From Pseudomonas synxantha BG33R (GTDB lineage: Bacteria > Pseudomonadota > Gammaproteobacteria > Pseudomonadales > Pseudomonadaceae): a stretch of 64,000 bases of DNA. Below, in pieces: positions 28,401-37,880 of the stretch (position 1 is its first letter; the number at the start of each line of letters is the position of its first letter). A program made the position numbers and the translations under genes. The stretch lies in contig NZ_CM001514.1 in the NCBI RefSeq assembly GCF_000263715.2, forward strand, positions 2,218,936-2,282,935, in the 5' to 3' direction. The notes under the pieces are model-generated. The model had not been told where the DNA came from, did no database searches, and saw only the letters and a program-made list of their open reading frames with translations.

Positions 28401-28686
28401 TGCAGGGGGGGCTGCCATTGGAACCAGAGGCCTCACAGCTTTCTCCTCGTTCGCGGGCAAAGGGAGTCTTATCTGGAAAGTGTATGCGGCTACTGCCAGT
28501 GTGGATAGGGTGTATCAGAACAAGCCCAAAGACGTGATAGCAGGCATTTATCAGGGCGTTGATACATCAAAGATCTTGGCTCAGTTAGATGAAATCACCG
28601 GTAAGTGGTACCGAGTCGATCCGAAAACTAACAAGCGATATGGGACACCTCTTCAGGGATTCACTCCGGAAAACTCCCCGTCTTAA
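25426..28686 (+). CDS. large putative toxin/effector, unrecognised
   Basis: A 1086-residue orphan gene that I could not assign. The start at 25426 (MNISSTAVIKPLG) is taken as first ATG; a GTG at 25399 is the only longer option, and no good ribosome site is seen. The N-terminus is Ser/Asn-rich and disordered, as in many type III or toxin-like secreted proteins. Residues 100-850 are mostly helical, with no motif I know. Around 920-965 lies a hydrophobic block (IPGAAALHSFQQGRVGEGLAFLAFDIFGFVVAGAGALG), a feature that recalls the membrane-active part of large Pseudomonas dermonecrotic-toxin-like proteins. It ends with YRVDPKTNKRYGTPLQGFTPE, soon after the hydrophobic block, so a catalytic C-terminal domain may be missing. 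Codon use is more AT-rich than its neighbours. A terminator follows. The toxin role is inference only. Confidence 0.6.
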   Translation: MNISSTAVIKPLGNAHFDSALEASNSQTLSSSKSNAVTRTKREVPGDGAFSQTSQREQANSDLAASYADVLMERTRDEDAVIANIPHASSFGQWRTQLRNALKDKGFLDWLKSDGLDPSSLKITEDGFLSVRNKQGVLTLFTLQDNSPWATFAGPILAAVKAYAPDGITWSALYEESAPLKWVAQFYGETIHNESFKDRQRAQALQENKAFSTAGAGKERSEEALVEQKRQLANKRDLQTFRDALLVAHVEADDYLNKQEALQAFNSLPHDAAAYDRSAELKIFLQTRHITLDPDSGFHLDNQPMAGKQVNLLQFMTGTGLDHPLDQAQVKNMIMELLRPTEYRQLHGDLGGGLSWPTALDSQQQQAIYDAVSYNSMKLPEFDKLKLSQSAFGYLTQTIEWSEAELKDPRQAILRLLKGPTAQAIGEALRSKFEGAGSTEDWALAALQIGLNQDALWKPEEKNKVAGFDLSARENWGKPLSFVLEGLTEHLRKSYGNNAAVAAYLLLSHHAPELLVKNIPDSVTYGSAAWVSLKAIVAKSEMRNPGAAATKTYEPLLKDDLAPITDAEKKVEALAGKEGLIHWAVADEAVEKRADNNYTEEEVERATTLASERFDTLMQASEAQRTELATRKALALNALKEKCPVKEYGVIDFEKQAIYPKVRDRGLQGPYSILDIFLQPQQHVEWYSNDPAVPIEKIFHELKFMPSPNELFEKHVVDYYDGLKGAMKVTVQHQMSLLPAEDKEALQYGELKIYGAGMITRTIADTGTGIQRRIKKVEDVKSSSVFFETLHKGSKRIYEFNPSAGGLRHRADLTDGLKVGLQGDWADIATGEEGVRAISNTTLREMKADNSTDTKEREPKPQTSTPTHTFTSARTQHIADAVTSHFFSTKEREQLASGARGVTTFDTEVTEFEKIQAVTRALIPGAAALHSFQQGRVGEGLAFLAFDIFGFVVAGAGALGKVSKIVKVGEKLGKGGVGGRLGRAFISAANPFAGGAAIGTRGLTAFSSFAGKGSLIWKVYAATASVDRVYQNKPKDVIAGIYQGVDTSKILAQLDEITGKWYRVDPKTNKRYGTPLQGFTPENSPS

Positions 28687-28710
28687 GCTCAATACTTTCA
28701 ACCCTCGTTA

Positions 28711-28760
28711 GAAAAGGCTCGAGTCGGCTCAGCAATGAGCCGCTCGGGCTTTTCTTTTTT
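28711..28760 (+). terminator. rho-independent terminator after the large gene
   Basis: Long imperfect stem (AAAAGGCTCGAGTCGGCTCA against TGAGCCGCTCGGGCTTTT) with GCAA loop, then CTTTTTT. It also may serve the convergent sstT gene from the other side. Confidence 0.85.
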
Positions 28761-28763
28761 CAT

Positions 28764-29984
28764 TCAAGCGGTTTGTTCTTCCTTGCCCAGGCACGCCGCC
28801 GCAGTAAACAGCACATCGGTAGACGAATTGAGCGCGGTTTCGGCTGAATCCTGCAGGACGCCAATGATGAAACCGACGGCCACTACCTGCATGGCGATTT
28901 CACTTGGAATGCCGAACAGGCTGCACGCCAATGGGATGAGCAGCAGCGAGCCGCCTGCCACTCCCGATGCACCACAGGCACAAATCGCGGCGACCACACT
29001 CAACAGAACGGCGGTCGGCAGGTCCACGGCAATCCCGAGGGTGTGCACAGCCGCCAGGGTCAGCACGGTGATGGTGATTGCCGCACCGGCCATATTAATG
29101 GTGGCACCGAGCGGGATCGACACCGAGTAGGTGTCTTCATGCAGGCCCAGGCGCTTGCTCAACGCCAGGTTGACCGGAATGTTGGCCGCCGAGCTGCGGG
29201 TGAAAAAAGCAGTGATGCCGCTTTCACGCAGGCACATCAGCACCAGCGGGTAAGGGTTGCGGCGCAGTTTCCAGAACACGATGGCAGGGTTGATCACCAG
29301 CGCCACGAACACCATGCAGCCGATCAGTACCACCAGCAGGTGCGCATAGCCGAGCAGGGCGCCGAAACCGGAGGTGGCCAGGGTTGAGGCCACCAGGCCG
29401 AAGATGCCCAGCGGGGCGAAGCGGATGACCACGCGTACGATCAGGGTCACGCCGTTGGACAGGTCGTCCAGCACCGTGCGGGTGGTTTCACCGGCATGGC
29501 GAATGGCAACGCCCATGCCGATGGCCCAGGCCAGGATACCGATGAAGTTGGCATTCATCAGTGCGCTGACCGGGTTATCCACCACGCTGAGCAACAGGCT
29601 TTGCAGCACCTCGCCAATGCCGCCGGGAGCGCTCACCGTGGCGTCATGGGTGGCCAGTACCAGAGAGGAGGGGAACAACGTGCTGGCGACCACTGCGACC
29701 ACGGCGGCGGAAAAGGTGCCGAGCAGGTACAGGAACAGGATCGGGCGGATATGGGTTTCCTGGCCATGCTTATGGTTGGCAATCGAGGCCATGACCAGCA
29801 CAAACACCAGGATCGGTGCGACGGCCTTCAGCGCCGTGACAAACACCTTGCCGATAAAGCCCGTGGCGCGCGCGGCCTCGGGGAACAGCAGGGCCAACAC
29901 GATCCCGGCAATCAGGCCGATGACAATTTGGGTGACCAGGCTGACGCGCATTAAACGTTGTAATAGGGAAGGGGCAGCAGTCAT
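28764..29984 (-). CDS. sstT: serine/threonine:sodium symporter
   Basis: Takes up L-serine and L-threonine with Na+. The 406-residue DAACS-family protein has eight-plus hydrophobic segments and the family hairpin motif [16 protein letters not shown] and [26 protein letters not shown]. The C-terminal [22 protein letters not shown] block is characteristic of SstT. It is convergent with the large putative toxin gene. Confidence 0.93.
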   Translation of the reverse strand: MTAAPSLLQRLMRVSLVTQIVIGLIAGIVLALLFPEAARATGFIGKVFVTALKAVAPILVFVLVMASIANHKHGQETHIRPILFLYLLGTFSAAVVAVVASTLFPSSLVLATHDATVSAPGGIGEVLQSLLLSVVDNPVSALMNANFIGILAWAIGMGVAIRHAGETTRTVLDDLSNGVTLIVRVVIRFAPLGIFGLVASTLATSGFGALLGYAHLLVVLIGCMVFVALVINPAIVFWKLRRNPYPLVLMCLRESGITAFFTRSSAANIPVNLALSKRLGLHEDTYSVSIPLGATINMAGAAITITVLTLAAVHTLGIAVDLPTAVLLSVVAAICACGASGVAGGSLLLIPLACSLFGIPSEIAMQVVAVGFIIGVLQDSAETALNSSTDVLFTAAACLGKEEQTA

Positions 29985-30224
29985 AAAGAGTTGTCTCTAG
30001 TTTTTTTAGTAGGGCACAGCATTGCAGGCAGAAGTACTGTAGGAAGCAGGCGCGAAGTCTAGCATGCTGTAGGACGCGTCTCGTTCGCTGCGGCATTCCG
30101 TCACCTGTATACGTGGGATTAGGTCAAATCCGGACATGTTCTGTTAAGATTCACCCCTCTCATCTTTCCTCTCTATCAGCGAGCCCTTCGGGCTGTCGTT
30201 GATGTCGCTGTTTCTGGAGTTTGC

Positions 30225-31379
30225 ATGTTGTTCCCTATCTTGCTGCTGTCGGCAGCCGGTTTTACCGTGCTGACCACAGAATTCGTGATCGTCGGCTTGT
30301 TGCCCTCGATCGCCCGGGACCTGAATGTCAGTGTGTCCCAGGCCGGGCTGCTGGTGACGCTCTTCGCGTTTACCGTGGCGGCGTTCGGCCCCTTCCTGAC
30401 CGCCTACTGCGCGCGGTTCCAGCGCAAGCGTCTGTTTATCAGCATCCTGATCATGTTTGCGGTGGCCAATACCGTGGCGGCATTGGCGCCCAATATTTGG
30501 ATAATGTCCCTGGCTCGCTTGATTCCGGCGTTGGGCTTGCCGGTGTTTTGGGCCTTGGCCAGCGAAACGGCGGTGGACATTGTCGGCCCTGAATTCGCCG
30601 GGCGTGCAATTGAAAAAATCGGCTTCGGCATCGTCTGCGCCACCGTGTTCGGGATTCCGGTAGGCACGCTGATTTCCGATATGTTCGGTTGGCGCACCGC
30701 CTTTGCAGTGCTTGCGGTGATTGCCCTGGCCAAGGCGTTATTGCTGTTCATTTACCTGCCGGTGACCCAGGCAAAGAACGAGCAAGTCACCTTGCGCTCG
30801 CAATTCAAGATCCTGCGCAGCCCGGTGATGCAGGGCCACATCCTGTTGTCGATCCTGGTCTTCAGCGGCATGTTCACCGCCTATACCTACCTGGCGGATA
30901 TCCTTGAGCGCTTGGCAGGGTTCGACGGCACGCTGGTGGGGTGGTGCCTGATGGGCTTCGGCGCGGTCGGGCTGATCGGCAATTCCCTTGGCGGGCGCGC
31001 GGTGGATCGTCATCCCTTGATTGCGTCCATGGTGTTCTGCGGGTTTATGATCGCGGGCATGATGGCAGTGGTGCCGGCGATTCATTCGACCATTGGCCTG
31101 GCGGCGGCGATGGCGGTATGGGGCGTGACCCAGGCGGCGATGTTCCTGGTCAGCCATGTGCGATTGATGAAGGCGGCGCCCCACGCGCCGGCGTTTGCCG
31201 CCTCGCTGAATATCGCCGGGGCCAATCTCGGCATTGGCCTGGGTGCAATGGTGGGTGGGCATGTGATTGACACCCTGGGCCTGGGCAGCCTTGGCTTTGC
31301 CGCATCGGGGTTTATCCTGGTGTCGATCCTGCTCGCACTGTGGTTGATGACCGCCAAACCTACCGCGGCCAACGCCTGA
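30225..31379 (+). CDS. MFS transporter, DHA1-type drug/metabolite exporter
   Basis: A 384-residue protein with twelve predicted membrane segments. The first helix and loop TTEFVIVGLLPSIARDLNVSVSQAGLLVTLFAFTVAAFGPFLTAYCARFQRKRLF are typical of the AraJ/YdhP-like DHA1 branch of efflux carriers. The substrate is unknown. The start at 30225 has CTGGAG. It ends 22 bases from the convergent nhaR stop. Confidence 0.87.
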   Translation: MLFPILLLSAAGFTVLTTEFVIVGLLPSIARDLNVSVSQAGLLVTLFAFTVAAFGPFLTAYCARFQRKRLFISILIMFAVANTVAALAPNIWIMSLARLIPALGLPVFWALASETAVDIVGPEFAGRAIEKIGFGIVCATVFGIPVGTLISDMFGWRTAFAVLAVIALAKALLLFIYLPVTQAKNEQVTLRSQFKILRSPVMQGHILLSILVFSGMFTAYTYLADILERLAGFDGTLVGWCLMGFGAVGLIGNSLGGRAVDRHPLIASMVFCGFMIAGMMAVVPAIHSTIGLAAAMAVWGVTQAAMFLVSHVRLMKAAPHAPAFAASLNIAGANLGIGLGAMVGGHVIDTLGLGSLGFAASGFILVSILLALWLMTAKPTAANA

Positions 31380-31401
31380 TCAAAGGGGGCGCGCAGTTTT
31401 T

Positions 31402-32304
31402 TCAGGGCAGGGCGGTAAACAACTCGCGCCTTGCCCCTTCGGTAATCGCCACGATACCGGGGTGCTTGACCTTGCGCTCCACCGAGATCGCATAGAACGA
31501 CTCGGTCACCGCGTCGGTCTGGCCGATCAGCACCACGCCGTAGTGGCGCACCACCTCATCGGCGATCACGCTGGGGGCGATGAAGATTCCGCTGCCGGAT
31601 TGCCCAAACGCTTGCATCAACGCACTGTCGTCGAACTCACCGATGATCCGCGGTTGAATCTGCTGCTCGGCAAACCAGCGCTGCAATCGGCTGCGCACTA
31701 CGGTCTCTGCCCCCGGAATCAATAACGGCGCACCGTGCAAACACTGTGGGAAATCGCCGCCATGCTGGTCAGCCAACGCCTGGGTGGCGAAAAAACTGAT
31801 GCCGCATTCCCCCAGCTTCTGGCTGTAGCCCTTGATGTCCAGATGGCTCGGCATCGGGCTGTCGGAAATCACCAGGTCCAGACGCTGGATCGCCAGGTCG
31901 GCGAGTAAACGTTCGAGTTTGTCTTCGCGGCAAGTGATGCGCAGCGGTTCGCTCAGCTCCATGGTGGGGGCGATCAGGCGGTAGACGATGGATTTTGGCA
32001 CCACATCCGCCACGCCGACCCTGAACGGGATCTGTTGCTCATCGGGCTGGGCGCGCAACATCGCCTCAAGTTCGTTGCCGGTCTGGAACATCTGCTCGGC
32101 GTAGGGTAGCGCCTGGCGCCCGGCTTCGGTCAGCTCAAGCTGGCGCCCCACCCGCTGAAACAGAGCAATGCCAAAGGTCTGTTCCAACAGGCTGATCTGC
32201 CCGCTGATAGTCTGGGGCGTGAGGTTCAGTTGTTCGCAGGCACGCACGATGCTCCCAGTCTTGGCTACCACCCAGAAGTAATGCAGTTGTCGATAATTGA
32301 GCAT
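31402..32304 (-). CDS. nhaR: LysR-type transcriptional activator NhaR
   Basis: A 300-residue LysR regulator with N-terminal helix-turn-helix (LNYRQLHYFWVVAKTGSIVRACEQLNLTPQTISGQISLLEQTFG). This opening, with TGSIVRA instead of the usual GSFSAA, is typical of NhaR, the Na+-responsive activator. No nhaA gene is in the window, so its targets here may be elsewhere. It diverges from the small lipoprotein gene across about 130 bases. Confidence 0.85.
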   Translation of the reverse strand: MLNYRQLHYFWVVAKTGSIVRACEQLNLTPQTISGQISLLEQTFGIALFQRVGRQLELTEAGRQALPYAEQMFQTGNELEAMLRAQPDEQQIPFRVGVADVVPKSIVYRLIAPTMELSEPLRITCREDKLERLLADLAIQRLDLVISDSPMPSHLDIKGYSQKLGECGISFFATQALADQHGGDFPQCLHGAPLLIPGAETVVRSRLQRWFAEQQIQPRIIGEFDDSALMQAFGQSGSGIFIAPSVIADEVVRHYGVVLIGQTDAVTESFYAISVERKVKHPGIVAITEGARRELFTALP

Positions 32305-32438
32305 CGCGGTCTACACTTCGTAAAAATCGAAGTATACGCGAGAAAAATACGAATTTTCCTGAACTGTTCACCTGCATAGAATGCATCGCTATCGCGGGGC
32401 CACTATTTGGACCCAATGGTTCTAATGAGGAATACAGC

Positions 32439-32690
32439 ATGAAACTCAATTCCCTGGGCGCGGCGTCGCTGCTTGCGCTTTCATTGGTGATGATCGGCGG
32501 TTGTGATCAGGTCGAGAAAAGCGCGCAGCAAGTGTTGGGCAAAGCCAGCGAATCGGCCAAGCAAGCGATCGATGACACCCAGAAGGCTGCCGAGCAGGCA
32601 TTGAGTGAAGCGACCCAGGGCTTGATCAATCCGCAGAAGAAAGATGATCAGGAAGAAAAAGACGCCGAATCGAACACCCAAGAAACCTAA
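32439..32690 (+). CDS. small lipoprotein
   Basis: Eighty-three residues with a lipoprotein signal ending MIGGC (Cys22). The mature part is a charged helix with heptad-like KASESAKQAIDDTQKAAEQAL pattern and an acidic Lys/Glu tail, like small envelope coiled-coil lipoproteins. GAGGAA precedes the ATG. It lies 31 bases before the TerC gene and may be in the same transcript. Confidence 0.7.
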   Translation: MKLNSLGAASLLALSLVMIGGCDQVEKSAQQVLGKASESAKQAIDDTQKAAEQALSEATQGLINPQKKDDQEEKDAESNTQET

Positions 32691-32721
32691 TTTCCCAGCA
32701 CTACCACGTCAGGACTGACCT

Positions 32722-33471
32722 ATGGATTACCTTTTACAACTGGCCGCCAGCCCCACCGCCTGGGTCGCACTGGCTACCTTGATCGTCATGGAAATCGTGC
32801 TGGGCATCGATAACCTGATCTTTATCTCGATCCTCACCAACAAACTACCCGAGCAGCACCGGGCCAAGGCGCGGCGCATCGGTATCAGCATGGCGCTGGT
32901 ATTGCGCCTGGGCCTGTTGAGCACCATCGCCTTCATCGTGCAGTTGACGGCGCCGGTGTTTGAAGTGTTCGGCCAGGCGTTCTCCTGGAAGGACATGATC
33001 CTGATCGCCGGTGGCCTGTTCCTGGTGTGGAAGGCAACCACCGAAATCCATCACAGCATGGACCCGGAGCCTGAAGAGAAAGCAACGGTTGGCAACACCG
33101 TGGCCATCGGCTTCGCGGCGGCCATCGGGCAGATCCTGTTGCTCGACCTGGTGTTCTCCATCGACAGCATCATCACGGCCGTGGGCATGACCGAGCACTT
33201 GCCGATCATGATCATTGCCGTGGTGACCTCGGTGATCGTGATGCTGGTGGCGGCCGAGCCGTTGGCCAAGTTCATCAACGACAACCCGACCGTGGTGATG
33301 CTGGCCCTGGGCTTTTTGATCATGATCGGCATGACGCTGATCGCCGAAGGCTTCGGCGCCCACGTGCCAAAAGGCTACGTGTATGCGGCCATGGCGTTCT
33401 CGGCGGCTATCGAATGCCTGAACATCGCACGGCGTAACCGCCACAAGCGTTTGCTCGCTGCCCGCGAGTAA
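32722..33471 (+). CDS. TerC family integral membrane protein
   Basis: A 249-residue protein with about seven membrane segments. The signature [23 protein letters not shown] and the later [20 protein letters not shown] carry the conserved acidic residues of the family. TerC-family proteins move metal ions (manganese exporters such as Alx) or are tied to tellurite resistance. No yybP-ykoY leader was recognised upstream. The exact substrate is open. Confidence 0.9.
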   Translation: MDYLLQLAASPTAWVALATLIVMEIVLGIDNLIFISILTNKLPEQHRAKARRIGISMALVLRLGLLSTIAFIVQLTAPVFEVFGQAFSWKDMILIAGGLFLVWKATTEIHHSMDPEPEEKATVGNTVAIGFAAAIGQILLLDLVFSIDSIITAVGMTEHLPIMIIAVVTSVIVMLVAAEPLAKFINDNPTVVMLALGFLIMIGMTLIAEGFGAHVPKGYVYAAMAFSAAIECLNIARRNRHKRLLAARE

Positions 33472-33565
33472 CCCCTGACCCAAACAGGCCGGCTGCGCTC
33501 ACAAGAGCCCTGCCGGCCTTTTGCTGTCTGCTAGAATCGGCCCACTTGATAGCTTGAGGTCTTCC

Positions 33566-34600
33566 ATGAACGAGCCGATTCGCCTTACCCAGTACAGCCA
33601 CGGTGCGGGTTGCGGCTGCAAGATTTCGCCCCAGGTGTTGGAGGTGATCCTTGCCGGCAGCGGCGCACAGAACCTGGACCCCAACCTGTGGGTGGGCAAC
33701 GCCTCACGTGATGATGCGGCGGTTTACGCCATTGACGACGAGCGCGGCGTGGTCTCCACCACGGACTTTTTCATGCCGATAGTCGACGATCCCTTCGACT
33801 TCGGCCGCATCGCCGCCACCAATGCGATCAGCGACATTTATGCCATGGGCGGCGACCCCTTGATGGCCATCGCTATTCTTGGCTGGCCGGTCAACGTGCT
33901 GGCGCCGGAGATTGCCCGCGAAGTGATCCGCGGGGGCCGTTCAGTGTGCGACGCCGCCGGTATCCCGCTGGCGGGTGGGCATTCCATTGACGCCCCGGAG
34001 CCGATCTTTGGCCTGGCCGTTACCGGGATCGTGCAAAAGCGCCACATGAAGCGCAACGACACTGCCACTGCCGGCTGCAAGCTGTACCTGACCAAGCCTT
34101 TGGGCATCGGTATCCTCACCACCGCCGAAAAGAAGGGCAAGTTGCGCGAGGCCGACGTCGGCCTGGCCCGTGACTGGATGTGCACCCTCAACAAGCCTGG
34201 CAGCCGTTTCGGCAAGTTGGCCGGTGTCACTGCGATGACAGACGTTACCGGTTTCGGCCTGCTCGGCCACCTGGTGGAAATGGCTGATGGCAGTGGCCTG
34301 ACGGCCCGCATTGAATATGCAAAAGTCCCACGCCTGCCAGGGGTTGAGTACTACCTGGACCAGGGCTGCGTACCGGGCGGCACCTTGCGCAACTTCGACA
34401 GCTACGCCAGCAAGCTCGGGCGCGTGCAGGAGTTGCACAAGCGCGTACTGTGCGACCCACAGACCAGCGGTGGCCTGCTGATCGCCGTCACCCCCGAAGG
34501 CGATGCCGAGTTTCATGCGGTAGCCGCCGAACTGGGCCTGAACCTTGAGCCAATCGGCGAACTGCTTGAGCGACAGACCAACGCGGTAGAGGTGATTTGA
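33566..34600 (+). CDS. selD: selenide, water dikinase (cysteine form)
   Basis: Makes selenophosphate from selenide and ATP, the selenium donor for tRNA and selenoproteins. The 344-residue protein has the N-terminal GAGCGCKI loop, in which the active-site residue is Cys rather than selenocysteine, and the family motifs [34 protein letters not shown] and GGHSI. The start at 33566 has TTGAGG; the longer frame to 33521 is not needed. Its stop overlaps the mnmH start (TGATG), so both are coupled. Confidence 0.96.
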   Translation: MNEPIRLTQYSHGAGCGCKISPQVLEVILAGSGAQNLDPNLWVGNASRDDAAVYAIDDERGVVSTTDFFMPIVDDPFDFGRIAATNAISDIYAMGGDPLMAIAILGWPVNVLAPEIAREVIRGGRSVCDAAGIPLAGGHSIDAPEPIFGLAVTGIVQKRHMKRNDTATAGCKLYLTKPLGIGILTTAEKKGKLREADVGLARDWMCTLNKPGSRFGKLAGVTAMTDVTGFGLLGHLVEMADGSGLTARIEYAKVPRLPGVEYYLDQGCVPGGTLRNFDSYASKLGRVQELHKRVLCDPQTSGGLLIAVTPEGDAEFHAVAAELGLNLEPIGELLERQTNAVEVI

Positions 34601-35703
34601 TGGCAACTGACATCACCGATTACCGCGACATCTTCCTCAATGACCGGCCGATGATGGATACCCGCGCGCCGGTCGAATTTGTCAAGGGCGCGTTCCCCGG
34701 CGTGGTCAACCTGCCGCTGATGACCGACGACGAGCGCCAGCGGGTGGGCACCTGCTACAAGCAACAAGGCCAGCAAGCTGCAATTGTCCTGGGCCATGAG
34801 CTGGTCTCTGGAGCGATCAAGACCAAGCGCATCGAGCAATGGGCGCAGTTTGCCCAGGCTAATCCGGATGGCTACCTCTACTGCTTTCGCGGTGGGCTGC
34901 GCTCGCAAATCGTGCAGCAATGGTTGAAAGCCGAAGCGGGGATCGAATATCCCCGGGTCGGCGGTGGTTACAAGGCCATGCGTACCTTCCTGCTGGATAC
35001 TTTGGAGCAGGCGACCGCCCAGTGTGATTTCGTGCTGCTTGGCGGTATGACCGGTACCGGCAAGACCGAGGTATTGGGTCAACTGCGCAACGCCCTGGAC
35101 CTGGAGGGCCATGCCAATCATCGCGGTTCCAGCTTCGGCAAGCGTGCCACCGCGCAACCGTCCAATATCGACTTCGAGAATCGCCTGGCGGTGGACCTGT
35201 TGAAGAAACGCGCAGCGGGCATTGGCCAGTTCGTGGTCGAAGACGAGAGCCGCATGATCGGCAGCTGTGCGCTGCCATTGCCATTGCACAAGGGGATGCA
35301 GACGTTTCCGATGGTGTGGCTGGAAGACAGCGTTGAGGGCCGCGTCGAGCGCATCCTGAAGGATTACGTGGTCGACCTGTGCGCCGAGTTCATTGACGTG
35401 TTTGGTGAAGGCGGCCAGCTATTATTTGCCGAGCGCCTGACCCAAAGCCTGGTCAATATTCACAAGCGTCTGGGCGGCGAACGTTTCCAGCGGCTGCAGG
35501 CGATTTTGCAGGACGCCCTGGCGGAACAGGCGCGCAGCGGTGCAGTGGAGCTGCACTGCGTGTGGATCGAAGGCTTGTTGCGCGAGTATTACGACCCGAT
35601 GTATGCGTTCCAGCGCGAGAGCAAAGGCGCACGGATCGAGTTTGCCGGGGAGCAAGAGGCGGTGGTGGAATATTTGCGTGAACGAGCATCTCGGGTGGGG
35701 TGA
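34600..35703 (+). CDS. mnmH: tRNA 2-selenouridine synthase
   Basis: Replaces sulfur with selenium in 2-thiouridine-34 of certain tRNAs, using selenophosphate from SelD. The 367-residue protein has an N-terminal rhodanese domain, with the active cysteine in [12 protein letters not shown], and a P-loop [10 protein letters not shown] start overlapping the selD stop is chosen. The pair makes a selenium unit dedicated to tRNA; no selA, selB or selC is present in the window. Confidence 0.95.
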   Translation: MATDITDYRDIFLNDRPMMDTRAPVEFVKGAFPGVVNLPLMTDDERQRVGTCYKQQGQQAAIVLGHELVSGAIKTKRIEQWAQFAQANPDGYLYCFRGGLRSQIVQQWLKAEAGIEYPRVGGGYKAMRTFLLDTLEQATAQCDFVLLGGMTGTGKTEVLGQLRNALDLEGHANHRGSSFGKRATAQPSNIDFENRLAVDLLKKRAAGIGQFVVEDESRMIGSCALPLPLHKGMQTFPMVWLEDSVEGRVERILKDYVVDLCAEFIDVFGEGGQLLFAERLTQSLVNIHKRLGGERFQRLQAILQDALAEQARSGAVELHCVWIEGLLREYYDPMYAFQRESKGARIEFAGEQEAVVEYLRERASRVG

Positions 35704-35715
35704 TCTTTCGGACGC

Positions 35716-35789
35716 CATCGCAGGCAAGCCAGCTCCCACCTTTTGAAGTGTGAATACATACAAAGGTGGGAGCTGGCTTGCCTGCGATG
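35716..35789. repeat. long perfect inverted repeat of REP type
   Basis: Two 28-base arms (35716-35743 and 35762-35789), exact inverses, with an 18-base spacer. The arm is CATCGCAGGCAAGCCAGCTCCCACCTTT. This is the same REP sequence seen at 60918-61004, with a different spacer. It separates mnmH and the convergent permease gene and may act as a shared terminator or RNA-stabilising structure. Confidence 0.9.
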
Positions 35790-35812
35790 AGGCCATCAGC
35801 CCCACTGAAAAT

Positions 35813-36868
35813 CTAAAGAATCACCGCCCCAATCAACCCACACACCACCCCCACCAGCATGGTCAACCCGGCCACTGTCACCAGCACCCGCGCATCGAAA
35901 TCCTTGCGCAGCATCAACAGCGACGGCAGGCTCACGCTCGGCAGGGTCATCAGCAGGGCCACGGCCGGGCCGGTGCCCATGCCCAGGGTCATCATGGTTT
36001 GTACGATGGGTATTTCTGCCGCCGTAGGAATCACGAACAACGTACCGACGATCGCCAGCGGCACCAGCCATACCAGGCTGTTGGCCATCGCCCCGTCCAC
36101 ATGGGGGAACAGCCACACCCTTGCTGCACCGAGGATTAACACCGCCAGGATGTACACCGGGATGGTGCTCCAGAACAGTTGCCACAAGGTGCGCAACCAA
36201 CGGCTCAGGAAGGGTTGCGACTCCAGGGTGCTGACTTCGGCGACAGCCTCCAGCGCCGCTTCCGGCACTTGATCAGGGCGCGCGATACGCTGCGCTACCA
36301 GAGACACCCCCACCACCAGCACAATCCCGGCCACCAGCCGCAGCGCGGTAAAGTCCCAGCCCAGCACAAACCCCATGAACACCAGCGTGGCCGGGTTCAA
36401 GACCGGGTTGGCAATCCAGAACGCCAGCGCCGCGCCCACCGACACCTGCTGACGGCGCATGCCCGCCGCCACTGGCGCTGCACAGCAACTGCACATCATC
36501 CCCGGCAAGGCAAACAGCCCGCCGCGCAGGGTCGAGCCCAGCCCGGCACGGCCAAACAGGCGCAGCAGCCAGTCGCGAGGGATCAGTACTTGCAGTAATG
36601 AACCGAGGATCACCGCCAGCACAGCGGCTTTCCAGATCGCCAGGAAATACACTTGGGCGTAGGCCAGCGCCGCCGCCAGGGGCGAGCTTTGCTGGTCATT
36701 GAGAATCGAGGCGCCAATGCTGTGGTTGTCCGCCGCTACAAACGCCTTGAGGTAGTAGGGCGACCATTTCACATAGTAGAGGCCGATGCAGGCCACCAGC
36801 AGAAACAGGGCAGGCTTGCACCAGAACGACCAGCCCCGATTGGGCTGGGAGGACGCGAGGTTGGACAT
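35813..36868 (-). CDS. permease of the DUF318/PF03773 family
   Basis: A 351-residue protein with about eight to ten membrane segments. The motif FALPGMMCSCCAAPVAAGMRR carries the Cys-Ser-Cys-Cys of the family, and a second LFVIPTAAEIPIVQTMMTLGMG segment is typical. Members are predicted metal-linked or organo-arsenical permeases; no function is assigned in most. The substrate here is unknown. Confidence 0.85.
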   Translation of the reverse strand: MSNLASSQPNRGWSFWCKPALFLLVACIGLYYVKWSPYYLKAFVAADNHSIGASILNDQQSSPLAAALAYAQVYFLAIWKAAVLAVILGSLLQVLIPRDWLLRLFGRAGLGSTLRGGLFALPGMMCSCCAAPVAAGMRRQQVSVGAALAFWIANPVLNPATLVFMGFVLGWDFTALRLVAGIVLVVGVSLVAQRIARPDQVPEAALEAVAEVSTLESQPFLSRWLRTLWQLFWSTIPVYILAVLILGAARVWLFPHVDGAMANSLVWLVPLAIVGTLFVIPTAAEIPIVQTMMTLGMGTGPAVALLMTLPSVSLPSLLMLRKDFDARVLVTVAGLTMLVGVVCGLIGAVIL

Positions 36869-36926
36869 GAAGAGGATCCGCAGGTGAGTCGATAGCCGGG
36901 CATCATACGCCCCTGCGGCTCACGCT

Positions 36927-37628
36927 TCAGATATCTGCACTGACCTGGGTCGGATCCGGGCAGGTTTCATCGCCGTTATTCAGCCCCTGCTTATAGTTGC
37001 GACTGAGCAGCGAGGCCTTGCCGTTGTGCCAGGTCAGCGTCAATACGTACAGGGAGTCATAGTCATTGCCAGACCAGTCATCGGTGAGGGTGTGCTTTTC
37101 GCCGGACGCTTCGCTGGCGACTTTGTTGATCAGTTCCGGCAAGTAACCATGGGACCAGGCCGTGTAGATCGTCGCGTTGCGGTACTTGTCCTCGACCAGT
37201 TCTTCGGCCAGGGCGCTGGTGTCATTCGCTGAGAATTCGATGTTCACCGGCAGGCCAAGCTTGATCGCGCTGGGACTGATGGTAATCAGTGGGCGAATGT
37301 AGCTGTAGGAATTGTCCAGTTCACCTTCCTCGACATTGCGTGTCGGGTTGGCGGCAAACACGTAATTGGCCTTGCCAAACTTCTCCGGCAGGACAGTAGC
37401 CAGGTTCATGGCACGGTTCAGGCCCTGGCAATTGAGCTGGCCCAGGCCACCGGCCGGTTTTTCGCCGTGGCGCAGGAATACCAGGGTTTGCACGCCGTCC
37501 ACGGGTTGGGCACGGCTTTCACGGGCGTCGAGAGCGGTGACGATGGCCGCGCTGACCAGCAGCAGCGGCAACATCATGTATGAATAACGTTTGAATCGTT
37601 GCACAAGGCGCAGAGGCTTGATCTTCAT
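36927..37628 (-). CDS. histidine phosphatase superfamily protein, exported
   Basis: A 233-residue protein with a membrane-like N-terminal helix (YMMLPLLLVSAAIVTAL) and then the phosphohistidine motif FLRHGEKP. The second histidine lies in WSHGYLPELINK. The family includes phosphatases and phytase-like enzymes; substrate unknown. The N-terminal helix suggests periplasmic or membrane-anchored location. Ribosome site weak. Confidence 0.78.
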   Translation of the reverse strand: MKIKPLRLVQRFKRYSYMMLPLLLVSAAIVTALDARESRAQPVDGVQTLVFLRHGEKPAGGLGQLNCQGLNRAMNLATVLPEKFGKANYVFAANPTRNVEEGELDNSYSYIRPLITISPSAIKLGLPVNIEFSANDTSALAEELVEDKYRNATIYTAWSHGYLPELINKVASEASGEKHTLTDDWSGNDYDSLYVLTLTWHNGKASLLSRNYKQGLNNGDETCPDPTQVSADI

Positions 37629-37880
37629 TATAGGTTCGAGTCTTCGTGCGTCGGGTTAAGGCGGACAGGCCCGGCCCCAGTGACGCGGCAAGCGTCCTGG
37701 GGTATTCCCTGTCGATATAGCAAGGTGCTTCCATTTACCCTTCGGGCGCTCTTAAGAGTGCAATCAGGCGCTTTGGTTCGCCCAGAGGGGATACTAGCGG
37801 GCAAATGTTGCGCAACGATGACCCATGCACGGTGGCGGGCAGATGACTATCATGAGGGCTTTCCGTCCAGGGGGTTCTCG

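Noticed and set aside
32305..32721. Possible yybP-ykoY manganese riboswitch upstream of the TerC gene
   Set aside because: No matching helix arrangement or conserved loop was seen in the leader; a small lipoprotein gene fills most of it.
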